A stretch of DNA of 64,000 nt from Cellulomonas_A sp047229345 (GTDB lineage: Bacteria > Actinomycetota > Actinomycetes > Actinomycetales > Cellulomonadaceae): the NCBI RefSeq assembly GCF_047229345.1, contig NZ_JBFTER010000002.1:45394-109393 (forward strand), written 5' to 3'. Shown here piece by piece: positions 53,182 through 61,145 of this stretch (its first letter is position 1; each line of letters starts with the position of its first letter). The position numbers were made by a program, and so were the translations under genes. Under the pieces are notes generated by a model that was not told where the DNA came from, did not search any database, and saw only the letters and a list, made by a program, of their open reading frames with translations.

Positions 53182-54345
53182 ATGACGGTCACGACCGGGC
53201 GTTCCGGCGGCGGGCGCGCGCGTGGGACCGCCTCGCGACGGGGCCTGCACCTGGTGCGCCCGGTCGACGACGCGACCGCGTGCGGATCGGGCGGCGCGGG
53301 CGTCACCACGCGTGACAGCCGCTCCCCCGGCCGTTGCACCGACGAGGTCGTCGTCGTCGAGCCGACCGTCATCCACCGTGACACGGACACGGTCGACGAC
53401 AGAGGGCTCGGCGGCGGCACGAGGTCCGGGCGCGCCACAGGATCCGGCGCCGGCACGGGGTCCGACCCGGCTACAGGGTCCGGCGCCGTCACAGGCGCCG
53501 GCCGAGTCGCCGGGCTCGGCGCGGTCGGCACGGCCGCCGAGCGCGTCGCGCCGGCCGAGGGAGACGGGTGCGCCCCGTGGGTCACGCCAGCGGGCGGCCC
53601 GCACGCGGCGGAGATCGACCTGGTGCAGGAGCTCGAGGGGCAGGTGCTCGCGCTGCGCGCCGACGGGCCGACGACGGCGCACCGTGCGGCGCTCGCCGAC
53701 CTGCTCGTCGCCTGGGCGGAGAGCCTGGTCGAGCTGCACCGCAGCCCGGCCCCGAGCACGGTACCCGCCGTCCCGCTGCCGTGGGTGCTCGTGCCGGACC
53801 TCCTCGCCGGACGTCGCGACGGTTCGCACGCCGTCGCCGGCCGCGCGTGGGCGGTGCGGCAGCACCCCCGGGTCCGGCGCGCGCTCGCCGCGGCGGCCTC
53901 GGCCTGGGCGGCCGACCGGTGGGTGCACGACGCGGGTCCCGACGCCGTGGTCGTGCTGCGCGGTCACGCGGCGGAGGGTCGCGGACCCGAGGTCGCCCTC
54001 GAGCGCGCCGGACTCCCGGAGGGTCCGCGCGCCGAGCTCGTCGCGGCCGGACGCGGCGACGCCCGGTGGGACGTCGCGACGGCGCTCGACTGGCTCGCGG
54101 TGCACCTGACCCCGGCCCTCGACCCGGCGTGGGACCTCGACCCCGTGGCGGGCTTCATGCGCGCGTACCGGGCGCGCGGTGGCGACGCCGAGCCCGACCG
54201 CCCGCTGGCGGTCGCCCGGACCGTGGCGACGGCGGCCGCGTGGAGCGACGCGCTGGACGCACGCGCCCAGGAGGCCGACGCCGACGAGCTCGCCTGGGTC
54301 GCCGGGCTGTGGGCGCGCCCGCTGGCGCTCCTCGCGCCGAGGTGA
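53182..54345 (+). CDS. Possible degenerate aminoglycoside-phosphotransferase-fold protein
   Basis: This 387-aa product starts 5 nt after the protease stop, so the two are probably coupled. Residues about 1-135 are low-complexity, Gly/Thr/Asp-rich. The rest is helical, with ELVAAGRGDARWDVATALDW and WDLDPVAGFMRAYRARGG, which resemble the C-lobe end of APH/choline-kinase-fold enzymes (GDPAWDVA and the Y-R-G helix). The HGD catalytic loop and the DxD are not recognisable (RGHAAEG in the expected place), so it may be a pseudokinase. The family call is tentative. Confidence 0.45.
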   Translation: MTVTTGRSGGGRARGTASRRGLHLVRPVDDATACGSGGAGVTTRDSRSPGRCTDEVVVVEPTVIHRDTDTVDDRGLGGGTRSGRATGSGAGTGSDPATGSGAVTGAGRVAGLGAVGTAAERVAPAEGDGCAPWVTPAGGPHAAEIDLVQELEGQVLALRADGPTTAHRAALADLLVAWAESLVELHRSPAPSTVPAVPLPWVLVPDLLAGRRDGSHAVAGRAWAVRQHPRVRRALAAAASAWAADRWVHDAGPDAVVVLRGHAAEGRGPEVALERAGLPEGPRAELVAAGRGDARWDVATALDWLAVHLTPALDPAWDLDPVAGFMRAYRARGGDAEPDRPLAVARTVATAAAWSDALDARAQEADADELAWVAGLWARPLALLAPR

Positions 54346-54371
54346 CCTGAACGGTCCAGCTGCACGCGGCA

Positions 54372-54487
54372 CGCTCAGCGAAGGGTGCCGGCACGCGACG
54401 CGCGTGGCGAAGGGCGCTGGCGCGCGACGCGCTCAGCGAAGGTCGCTGGTACGCGACGCGCTCAGCGACGGCCCCTGCCGCGCACCC
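54372..54487. repeat. Four-copy 29-bp tandem repeat
   Basis: Units start at 54372, 54401, 54430 and 54459, each 29 bp, three opening CGCTCAGCGA; the last is degenerate. They lie in the 478-bp gap between the island's last gene and rplA, in which no gene is seen. Confidence 0.8.
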
Positions 54488-54660
54488 GGTCCGCAGGGGG
54501 GACCAGGGGCGCGGCAGGGGCCGCCATCCGGGCCTCCGGTGCGGTCCCCGGGGCGGCCGCTGCCCGCACCGACCGCACCGCGAGCTGGTGGGCACCGGGC
54601 GCGGCCCGCACCGCGCGGCACCGCACCGCGAGCGGACGGTCACCGGGCATTGCTCGGACG

Positions 54661-54769
54661 CACGCGAGCCCCGTCCGCCGGGGACCGGCCCGGAGACACG
54701 CGAGCCCCGTCCGCTGGACCGGCCCGCACGCACGAGGGCCTGGTTTGCTGGGACCGGCCTGGACGCATA
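54661..54769. repeat. Degenerate tandem copies of the rplA terminator
   Basis: Three units of 34-36 bp (from 54661, 54697 and 54731) each carry a CACG lead, a GAGCCCCGTCC-like arm and a GGACCGGCC-like arm, the same order as the intact terminator at 54770-54798. The arms are imperfect, so they look like decayed duplicates. Confidence 0.7.
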
Positions 54770-54798
54770 AGAGCCCGGTCCGCTGGGGACCGGGCTCT
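54770..54798 (-). terminator. rplK-rplA terminator
   Basis: AGAGCCCGGTCC at 54770-54781 pairs perfectly with GGACCGGGCTCT at 54787-54798 around a 5-nt loop. It lies 25 nt after the rplA stop; TTATG follows on the transcribed strand. Confidence 0.8.
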
Positions 54799-54823
54799 CG
54801 TGCGTGCAGTGCGGGGACGGAGG

Positions 54824-55546
54824 TCAGGCGGCCTCGGTGTCCTCCTCGGTCAGGTTCCGCGTGCGGTTCTGGTCCACGAGGATGCCAGGGCCGTTCGTCG
54901 TCGAGAACGTCGCCTTCGCGATGTAGCGACCCTTCGACGAGGCGGGCTTCAGACGGTTGACCTCCTCGAGCGCGGCCGCGTAGTTCTCGACGAGCTGCAC
55001 GTCGGAGAACGAGACCTTGCCGATGATGAAGTGCAGGTTCGCGTGCTTGTCGACACGGAACTCGATCTTGCCGCCCTTGATGTCGGTGACGGCCTTCGCC
55101 ACGTCCATCGTGACCGTGCCGGTCTTCGGGTTCGGCATGAGGCCACGCGGGCCCAGGACCTTGCCCAGTCGACCGACCTTGCCCATGAGGTCCGGCGTCG
55201 CGACGGCGGAGTCGAAGTCGGTGTACCCGGCCGCGACCTTCTCGATCAGCTCGTCGCCACCGACCTCGTCGGCACCCGCGGCGCGGGCCTGCTCGGCACG
55301 CTCGCCCGTCGCGAAGACGATGACGCGGGCGGTCTTGCCCGTGCCGTGCGGCAGGTTGACGGTGCCGCGGACCATCTGGTCGGCCTTGCGGGGGTCGACG
55401 CCGAGACGGAACGCGACCTCGACGGTCGAGTCGTACTTGGTGGTCGCCGTCGCCTGCGCGAGACGCACGGCGTCGAGCGGGGCGTAGAGGCGGCCGGCCT
55501 CGATCTTCTCGGCGGCGGCGCGGTACGCCTTGCTGTGCTTGCTCAT
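54824..55546 (-). CDS. rplA: 50S ribosomal protein L1
   Basis: This 240-aa stalk protein moves E-site tRNA out and represses rplKA in studied bacteria. It has SKHSKAYRAAAEKIEAGRLY, TVEVAFRLGVDPRKADQMVR, GPRGLMPNPKTGTVT and KGRYIAKATFSTTNGPGI. ATG start, 118 nt after rplK. Confidence 0.98.
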   Translation of the reverse strand: MSKHSKAYRAAAEKIEAGRLYAPLDAVRLAQATATTKYDSTVEVAFRLGVDPRKADQMVRGTVNLPHGTGKTARVIVFATGERAEQARAAGADEVGGDELIEKVAAGYTDFDSAVATPDLMGKVGRLGKVLGPRGLMPNPKTGTVTMDVAKAVTDIKGGKIEFRVDKHANLHFIIGKVSFSDVQLVENYAAALEEVNRLKPASSKGRYIAKATFSTTNGPGILVDQNRTRNLTEEDTEAA

Positions 55547-55664
55547 CTGCTCTCCTTGGCTGGCAGTCGTGGTCGTCGGGCCGCACAGGGCCCTGCCACT
55601 GGCACTTCTCGGGTGGTGCTTCCAGGTGGTGCTGCTCCGGCCCGGGGGCCGGGGTGGGTCGAGG

Positions 55665-56096
55665 TCAGCCCTCGACCTTGATGCCCATCGAGCGGGCGGT
55701 GCCGGCGATGATCTTCTCGGCGGCGGCCACGTCGTTGGCGTTGAGGTCGACCAGCTTCGTCTGCGCGATCTCGGTGACCTGCGCGGCCGTCAGGGTCGCG
55801 ACCTTGACGGTGTGCGGGGTCGGCGAGCCCTTGGCGACGCCGGCGGCCTTCTTGATGAGCTCCGCGGCCGGCGGGGTCTTCGTGATGAACGTGAAGGAGC
55901 GGTCCTCGTAGACCGTGATCTCCACGGGGACCACGTCGCCGCGCTGCGACTCGGTGGCCGCGTTGTACGCCTTGCAGAACTCCATGATGTTGACGCCGTG
56001 CTGACCGAGCGCCGGACCGATCGGCGGCGCAGGGGTGGCCGCGCCGGCCTTGATCTGGAGCTTGATCAGGCCGGTGACCTTCTTCTTGGGGGGCAT
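55665..56096 (-). CDS. rplK: 50S ribosomal protein L11
   Basis: This 143-aa protein forms the GTPase-associated centre and is needed for RelA activation. It has GLIKLQIKAGAATPAPPIGP, ALGQHGVNIMEFCKAYN and the C-terminal rRNA-binding domain ending GTARSMGIKVEG. The thiostrepton-contact Pro region looks normal. ATG start, 94 nt after nusG. Confidence 0.98.
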   Translation of the reverse strand: MPPKKKVTGLIKLQIKAGAATPAPPIGPALGQHGVNIMEFCKAYNAATESQRGDVVPVEITVYEDRSFTFITKTPPAAELIKKAAGVAKGSPTPHTVKVATLTAAQVTEIAQTKLVDLNANDVAAAEKIIAGTARSMGIKVEG

Positions 56097-56151
56097 GATG
56101 CCTTCCGTTCGTGTCGTGGGCCGACGCCGTGGGCGATGACCCGGTTGCAGT

Positions 56152-56175
56152 GCGGCCCGGCGGTGCCGGGCCCGC
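56152..56175 (-). promoter_or_regulatory. Hairpin between nusG and rplK
   Basis: GGCCCGGC at 56154-56161 pairs with GCCGGGCC at 56165-56172 around GGT, with outer GC/GC pairs past one bulge. It starts 16 nt after the nusG stop and lies in the rplK leader, where L1 binds in enterobacteria. Confidence 0.5.
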
Positions 56176-56190
56176 AGGTGTGCCGCTCGG

Positions 56191-57048
56191 TCAGATCTTG
56201 GCGACCTGGCCGAACGACAGCTCGACCGGGGTCTCCCGGCCGAAGATGGAGACGAGCACCTTGAGCTTCTGGCTCTCGGGGTTGATCTCGGAGATCGTCG
56301 CGGGCAGCGTGTCGAACGGGCCGTCGGTGACGGTCACGGACTCGCCGACGGTGAAGTCGACCTTGATCTCCGCGGCGGCGGCCTTGGTGCCGGCCTTCGG
56401 GGCCGCCGGCGTGAGCGACGGCGCGAGCATCGAGAAGACCTCGTCGAGCGTCAGCGGGACGGGCTGGTGCGTGTGCCCGACGAAGCCGGTGACGCCGGGC
56501 GTGTGGCGCACGGCGCCCCACGACTCGTCGGTCAGGTCCATGCGCACGAGGACGTAGCCGGGGATCCGGACGCGGCGCACGACCTTGCGCTGCGCGTTCT
56601 TGATCTCCGTCACCTCCTCCATGGGGACCTCCACCTGGTGGATGTAGTCCTCCATGTTGAGGCTCTGCGTGCGGTTCTCGAGGTTCGCCTTCACGCGGTT
56701 CTCGTAGCCCGCGTAGGAGTGGATGACGTACCAGTCGCCGGGCTGCGAGCGCAGCTGGGCCTTGAACGCGGCGACCGGGTCCTCGTCGACGTCGGGCTCG
56801 TCGTCCTCGACCGCCGGGGCGACGTCGGCCTCGGAGGCCGGCTCGTCGTCGCCCGCCTCGTCGTCGTCCGCCTCGTCGTCATCCGCGCGCTCGGCGCCGT
56901 CGGCTGCACCGGTGGTGGCGGTGTCCTCGTCGGACGCGGGGTCGGCAGTGCCCGCTGCGGGCGCCTCGACCGCCGAGATCGACGCCAGGGCGTCCTCGAG
57001 CTCGGTCTCGGCAGCACCCTGCTCGGACTCGTGCGACTCGTACGTCAC
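56191..57048 (-). CDS. nusG: Transcription termination/antitermination protein NusG
   Basis: This 285-aa protein has an acidic N-terminal extension of about 110 residues (DDDEADDDEAGDDEPASEAD), absent from the 180-aa enterobacterial form. The NGN domain follows (DWYVIHSYAGYENRVKANLE, then PGYVLVRMDLTDESWGAVRH) and a KOW domain (VGESVTVTDGPFDTLPATIS). It couples RNA polymerase to ribosomal S10 and Rho. GTG start. It lies 102 nt after secE. Confidence 0.97.
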   Translation of the reverse strand: MTYESHESEQGAAETELEDALASISAVEAPAAGTADPASDEDTATTGAADGAERADDDEADDDEAGDDEPASEADVAPAVEDDEPDVDEDPVAAFKAQLRSQPGDWYVIHSYAGYENRVKANLENRTQSLNMEDYIHQVEVPMEEVTEIKNAQRKVVRRVRIPGYVLVRMDLTDESWGAVRHTPGVTGFVGHTHQPVPLTLDEVFSMLAPSLTPAAPKAGTKAAAAEIKVDFTVGESVTVTDGPFDTLPATISEINPESQKLKVLVSIFGRETPVELSFGQVAKI

Positions 57049-57150
57049 GTGGAAACCTGCTTTCTCGACTGTCTGTGGTGCGGACCGGCGTGCGCTGCGC
57101 GCGGGAGCCGGCGTGCTCCGGCACGGAGCCGGAGGTGCGGTCGCCTGCGG

Positions 57151-57438
57151 TCAGGCGCCGAAGACCCAGAAGGTCAGGCGGCCGACCCCGAGGTCGACCA
57201 GGGTCACGAACGCCATGACGACGGCGACGAACGCGAGCACGACACCCGTGTAGGTCACGAGCTCCGAGCGCGTCGGGCGCACGACCTTCTTGAGCTCGGC
57301 GACGACCTGACGGAAGAACAGCGCGACGCGGGCGACGAAGCCCCGACGGGCGGTCTCGGTGCTCGCGGGCTTCGGGCGCTCGGTGCGCGGCGCCGAGCCC
57401 TCGGCGCCGGACGCCGCTGCCGGTGCGGATTCGCTCAC
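57151..57438 (-). CDS. secE: Preprotein translocase subunit SecE
   Basis: This 95-aa protein has a polar N-terminus rich in Ala/Pro, an amphipathic stretch (VALFFRQVVAELKKVVRPTR) and one membrane segment (YTGVVLAFVAVVMAFVTLVD). The single-span form is usual in Gram-positives. GTG start. It follows tRNA-Trp after 101 nt and precedes nusG, a conserved order. Confidence 0.95.
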   Translation of the reverse strand: MSESAPAAASGAEGSAPRTERPKPASTETARRGFVARVALFFRQVVAELKKVVRPTRSELVTYTGVVLAFVAVVMAFVTLVDLGVGRLTFWVFGA

Positions 57439-57539
57439 AGCTGTCCCCTACGTGTGTCGTGTGGCACCGACGCCCGTGAGGTGCAGCGCCGGACCGTCGC
57501 TTTGCCGGACCCAGCTGGGCGCCGGACCGTGACCATGCG

Positions 57540-57612
57540 CAGGGCAGGCGAGACTCGAACTCGCAACCGCCGGTTTTGGAGACCGGTGCGCTACCAATTG
57601 CGCCACTGCCCT
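57540..57612 (-). tRNA. trpT: tRNA-Trp (anticodon CCA)
   Basis: A 73-nt cloverleaf on the minus strand: acceptor AGGGCAG/CTGCCCT with discriminator G, D arm GCGCAATTGGTAGCGC, anticodon stem CCGGT/ACCGG around CTCCAAA (anticodon CCA), T arm TTGCGAGTTCGAGTCTCGC-like. CCA is not encoded. Its location directly before secE is typical, and co-transcription is likely. Confidence 0.97.
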
Positions 57613-57991
57613 ACGGCGTTCTCCATCGCCATGACCAGCACCTGCGCACGGCGCGGACCGGGTACGGACCACTCGTGGGCACGGCTCATCATGGCGGACG
57701 TCAACCGCCGGGGAACCACTGTACGCGACGCGCGGCGCAGGGTCGAACCCGGCGGGATCGAGACGTGCTCGCCCCTGATCCCGCCGGTCCCACCGGCCCG
57801 ACCGGCCCGACCGGCCCGACCGCCGACGCGCGGTCGCCCCACCGCGCCGCCCGCGCACCGCCGGACGGGTGGCCGACGTCGCCGACCGCGCCGTCGGCCG
57901 GGCGTGCGACGGCCCACCCCCAGCCCGCGCTCCCGGCAGCCCCGCTCGGCTGCCGGGACGCACCCGGCCCGCGCGCCCGACGTCTGCCAAG
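57613..57991. repeat. 379-bp gap with 9-bp tandem repeat
   Basis: CCGGCCCGA is repeated three times exactly (57793-57819) with partial copies at both sides. A TTGACG box occurs on the minus strand at 57699-57704, upstream of tRNA-Trp, but no good -10 lies 17-18 nt after it. No gene is seen. Confidence 0.5.
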
Positions 57992-59236
57992 ATGACGCCT
58001 GTGAGCCAGCACACACCCGCCCAGCCCGCGTCCGCCCGCTCGCGCGTCTCCGCGCGCATCGCCGCCATCGCCCCGTCCGCGACGCTCGCGGTCGACGCGA
58101 AGGCGAAGGCGCTCAAGGCCGCCGGACGCCCGGTCATCGGGTTCGGCGCGGGCGAGCCGGACTTCCCGACGCCCGACTACATCGTCGAGGCCGCCGTCGC
58201 CGCCGCGCACGACCCCGTCAACCACCGGTACACGCCTGCCGCCGGCCTGCCCGCGCTGCGCGAGGCGATCGCCGCGAAGACGCTGCGCGACTCGGGCTAC
58301 GAGGTCGACGCGTCGTCGGTGCTCGTGACCAACGGCGGCAAGCAGGCCGTCTACCAGGCGTTCGCGACCGTCGTCGACCCGGGCGACGAGGTCCTGCTGC
58401 CCGCGCCGTACTGGACGACGTACCCCGAGGCCGTCCGGCTCGCGGGCGGCGTGCCGGTCGAGGTGTTCGCGGGAGCGGACCAGGAGTACCTCGTGACGGT
58501 CGAGCAGCTCGAGGCCGCGCGCACCGAGCGCACCAAGGTCCTGCTGTTCTGCTCCCCCTCGAACCCGACCGGCGCGGTCTACTCCCCCGAGCAGACCGCC
58601 GAGATCGGGCGGTGGGCGCTCGAGCACGGCATCTGGGTCCTGACCGACGAGATCTACGAGCACCTCGTGTACGACGACGCCCGGTTCACGCCGATCGTGC
58701 GCGCGGTCCCCGAGCTCGCCGACACGACGATCGTGCTCAACGGCGTCGCGAAGACCTACGCGATGACGGGCTGGCGGGTGGGCTGGATGATCGGGCCGGC
58801 CGACGTCATCAAGGCCGCGACGAACCTGCAGTCGCACCTGACGTCGAACGTCGCGAACGTGTCGCAGCGCGCGGCCGTCGCTGCGCTCACGGGCGACCTG
58901 TCCGCCGCGCACGCGATGCGTGCGGCGTTCGACCGCCGGCGCCGGACGATGGTCGAGATGCTCGGGCAGATCGACGGCGTGCGGATCCCCGTGCCGAAGG
59001 GCGCGTTCTACGCCTACCCCTCGGTCGAGGGCGTGCTCGGCCGCACGATCCGCGGCGTGACCCCGGCGACGTCGGCCGAGCTCGCTGCGCTGATCCTCGA
59101 GCAGGCCGAGGTCGCGGTCGTGCCCGGTGAGGCGTTCGGCCCCAGCGGGTTCCTGCGTCTGTCGTACGCGCTCGGCGACGACGACCTGGCCGAGGGCGTC
59201 GGGCGCATCCAGGCGCTCCTGGCCGACGCGGACTGA
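57992..59236 (+). CDS. Pyridoxal-phosphate aminotransferase, aspartate aminotransferase-like
   Basis: This 414-aa class I/II aminotransferase has the PLP Lys254 in NGVAKTYAMTGWRVGW, Asn in CSPSNPTGAVYSPE, Asp and Tyr in TDEIYEHLVYDD and the substrate Arg in SGFLRLSYAL. It matches the type I-gamma aspartate aminotransferases of Gram-positives, which transfer amino groups between aspartate and 2-oxoglutarate. ATG at 57992 or GTG at 58001 (VSQHTPAQ), the latter 7 nt after CAAGAT as in a leaderless gene, are both possible. Confidence 0.9.
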   Translation: MTPVSQHTPAQPASARSRVSARIAAIAPSATLAVDAKAKALKAAGRPVIGFGAGEPDFPTPDYIVEAAVAAAHDPVNHRYTPAAGLPALREAIAAKTLRDSGYEVDASSVLVTNGGKQAVYQAFATVVDPGDEVLLPAPYWTTYPEAVRLAGGVPVEVFAGADQEYLVTVEQLEAARTERTKVLLFCSPSNPTGAVYSPEQTAEIGRWALEHGIWVLTDEIYEHLVYDDARFTPIVRAVPELADTTIVLNGVAKTYAMTGWRVGWMIGPADVIKAATNLQSHLTSNVANVSQRAAVAALTGDLSAAHAMRAAFDRRRRTMVEMLGQIDGVRIPVPKGAFYAYPSVEGVLGRTIRGVTPATSAELAALILEQAEVAVVPGEAFGPSGFLRLSYALGDDDLAEGVGRIQALLADAD

Positions 59237-59361
59237 CCGCTCGCACCCACCGGCGCCGCCGGCAGCACGTGCCCGTGTCTGCCCGTGTCCACCGAGCGGT
59301 GGACACGGGCACCGTCGTGCGGTGGCTACCGGTGCCCGCGCCAGCGGGCCACGCTGGAGCC

Positions 59362-60282
59362 ATGACTTCCACCGACCTGGCCCTCGAGGCCCACGGGCTG
59401 CGCAAGCGCTACGGCGACAAGCGAGCCGTCGACGGCCTCGACCTCGCCGTGAACCGCGGCGAGATCTTCTCCGTCCTCGGCCCGAACGGCGCCGGCAAGA
59501 CGACGACCGTCGAGATCCTCGAGGGCTACCGCGACCGCGACGGCGGCGAGGTGCGCGTCCTCGGGGAGGACCCGCAGACCGCCGGGCGCGAGTGGCGGGC
59601 GCGCATCGGGGTGGTGCTGCAGGACACCCGCGACCTCGCCGAGTCAACCGTCGGCGAGCTCGTGCGGCACTTCGCGGCGTACTACCCGCACCCGGACGAC
59701 CCCGAGCACGTGATCGACCTCGTGGGGCTCCGCGACAAGGTGCGCACGCGCGTGCGGCAGCTCTCCGGGGGGCAGCGCCGGCGCCTCGACGTCGCGCTCG
59801 GCATCGTCGGGCGGCCCGAGCTGCTGTTCCTCGACGAGCCGACCACCGGCTTCGACCCCGAGGCCCGGCGCTCGTTCTGGGACCTCGTGCGCGACCTGCG
59901 CGAGCAGGGCACGACGATCCTGCTGACGACGCACTACCTCGACGAGGCCGAGCAGCTCGCCGACCGGGTCGCGGTCGTCCAGGACGGGCGGGTCGTGGCG
60001 CTCGACCGGCCGTCCGAGCTCGGTGGGCGGGCGGCGCGGCAGGCCGTCGTCCGGTGGGTCGAGGACGGGGTCGAGCGCGAGGTGCGCACCGACGAGCCGA
60101 CCAGGACCGTCGTCGAGCTCGCCGGCCGCTGGGCCGACGCGCGAGGCTCGGCCGCCCCGCTCGAGGTGCCCGGGCTGCAGGTCCTGCACCCGAGCCTCGA
60201 GGACGTCTACCTCGCGCTGATCGGTGTCGGGTCCTCGGTCGCCGCACCCGCCGTCCCGACCCTGCAGGGGAGCCCCCGATGA
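59362..60282 (+). CDS. ABC transporter ATP-binding protein (ABC-2 exporter)
   Basis: This 306-aa ATPase has Walker A GPNGAGKT (40-47), Q-loop region VVLQDTRDL, signature LSGGQRRRLD (about 134) and Walker B LLFLDEPTTGFD. The class is the DrrA/CcmA-like one that drives ABC-2 permeases exporting drugs, lipids or polysaccharides. A Pro/Ala/Val tail follows. ATG at 59362 with GGAG upstream. It overlaps the permease gene as ATGA. Confidence 0.92.
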   Translation: MTSTDLALEAHGLRKRYGDKRAVDGLDLAVNRGEIFSVLGPNGAGKTTTVEILEGYRDRDGGEVRVLGEDPQTAGREWRARIGVVLQDTRDLAESTVGELVRHFAAYYPHPDDPEHVIDLVGLRDKVRTRVRQLSGGQRRRLDVALGIVGRPELLFLDEPTTGFDPEARRSFWDLVRDLREQGTTILLTTHYLDEAEQLADRVAVVQDGRVVALDRPSELGGRAARQAVVRWVEDGVEREVRTDEPTRTVVELAGRWADARGSAAPLEVPGLQVLHPSLEDVYLALIGVGSSVAAPAVPTLQGSPR

Positions 60283-61145
60283 CCGCCCCGACCTCTCCGG
60301 CGACCCGCCCCTCCCTCGCGCGTCCGGCTGCGCTGCCCGGCTCGCTGCGCCTCGGCATGGTGCGCACGCGCCTCGAGCTGCGGCAGTACTTCCGCGAGCG
60401 CGACGCCGTCGTGTTCATCTTCCTGTACCCCGTGATCATGCTCGCGATCTTCGCGACGGTGTTCGGCCAGGACGGCGCACAGGTCGGGCCCGAGGGTGGC
60501 ACCGTGCCGTTCGCGCAGTACTTCCTGCCCGGGATGGTCGCGACCGGCGTGATGCTCTCCAGCTTCCAGTCGCTCGCGATCACGATCGCCGTGGAGCGCG
60601 ACGAGGGCGGGCTCAAGCGGCTGCGCGGCACCCCGCTGCCCGCCGCCGCGTACTTCCTCGGCAAGGTCGGGCAGGTGCTCGTCGCCTCGGCGGTCCAGCT
60701 CGCCCTGCTGCTCACGGTCGCGGCGCTCCTGTTCGACGTCCCGCTGCCGACGGACCCCGACCGCTGGTTCACGTTCGCGTGGGTCTTCCTGCTCGGGACC
60801 GCCGCGGGCTCCGTCTGCGGGGTCGCGTTCTCCTCCGTCCCCCGCACCGGGCGCAGCGCGAGCGCCGTCGTCACCCCCGTCGTCCTCGTGCTGCAGTTCA
60901 TCTCCGGGGTGTTCTTCATGTACGACGCGCTGCCGACCTGGATGCAGCAGATCGCCTCCGTGTTCCCGCTCAAGTGGATGGCGCAGGGAATGCGCTCGGT
61001 GTTCCTGCCCGACACCTTCCTGCCGATGGAGGTCTCCGGGTCCTGGCAACACCCCATGACCGCGCTCGTGCTTGTGATCTGGGCCGTCGTCGGGCTCGTG
61101 GTCGGGGTCCGCACGTTCCGGTGGACGCGGCGCGATGCGGGCTGA
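60279..61145 (+). CDS. ABC-2 type transporter permease
   Basis: This 288-aa membrane protein has about six hydrophobic segments (for example VVFIFLYPVIMLAIFATVFG and VTPVVLVLQFISGVFFMYDA). It carries the ABC-2 feature of an amphipathic coupling helix (ITIAVERDEGGLKRLRGTPL) between TM2 and TM3. It pairs with the preceding ATPase. Substrate is unknown. It overlaps the next gene by 11 nt. Confidence 0.9.
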   Translation: MTAPTSPATRPSLARPAALPGSLRLGMVRTRLELRQYFRERDAVVFIFLYPVIMLAIFATVFGQDGAQVGPEGGTVPFAQYFLPGMVATGVMLSSFQSLAITIAVERDEGGLKRLRGTPLPAAAYFLGKVGQVLVASAVQLALLLTVAALLFDVPLPTDPDRWFTFAWVFLLGTAAGSVCGVAFSSVPRTGRSASAVVTPVVLVLQFISGVFFMYDALPTWMQQIASVFPLKWMAQGMRSVFLPDTFLPMEVSGSWQHPMTALVLVIWAVVGLVVGVRTFRWTRRDAG

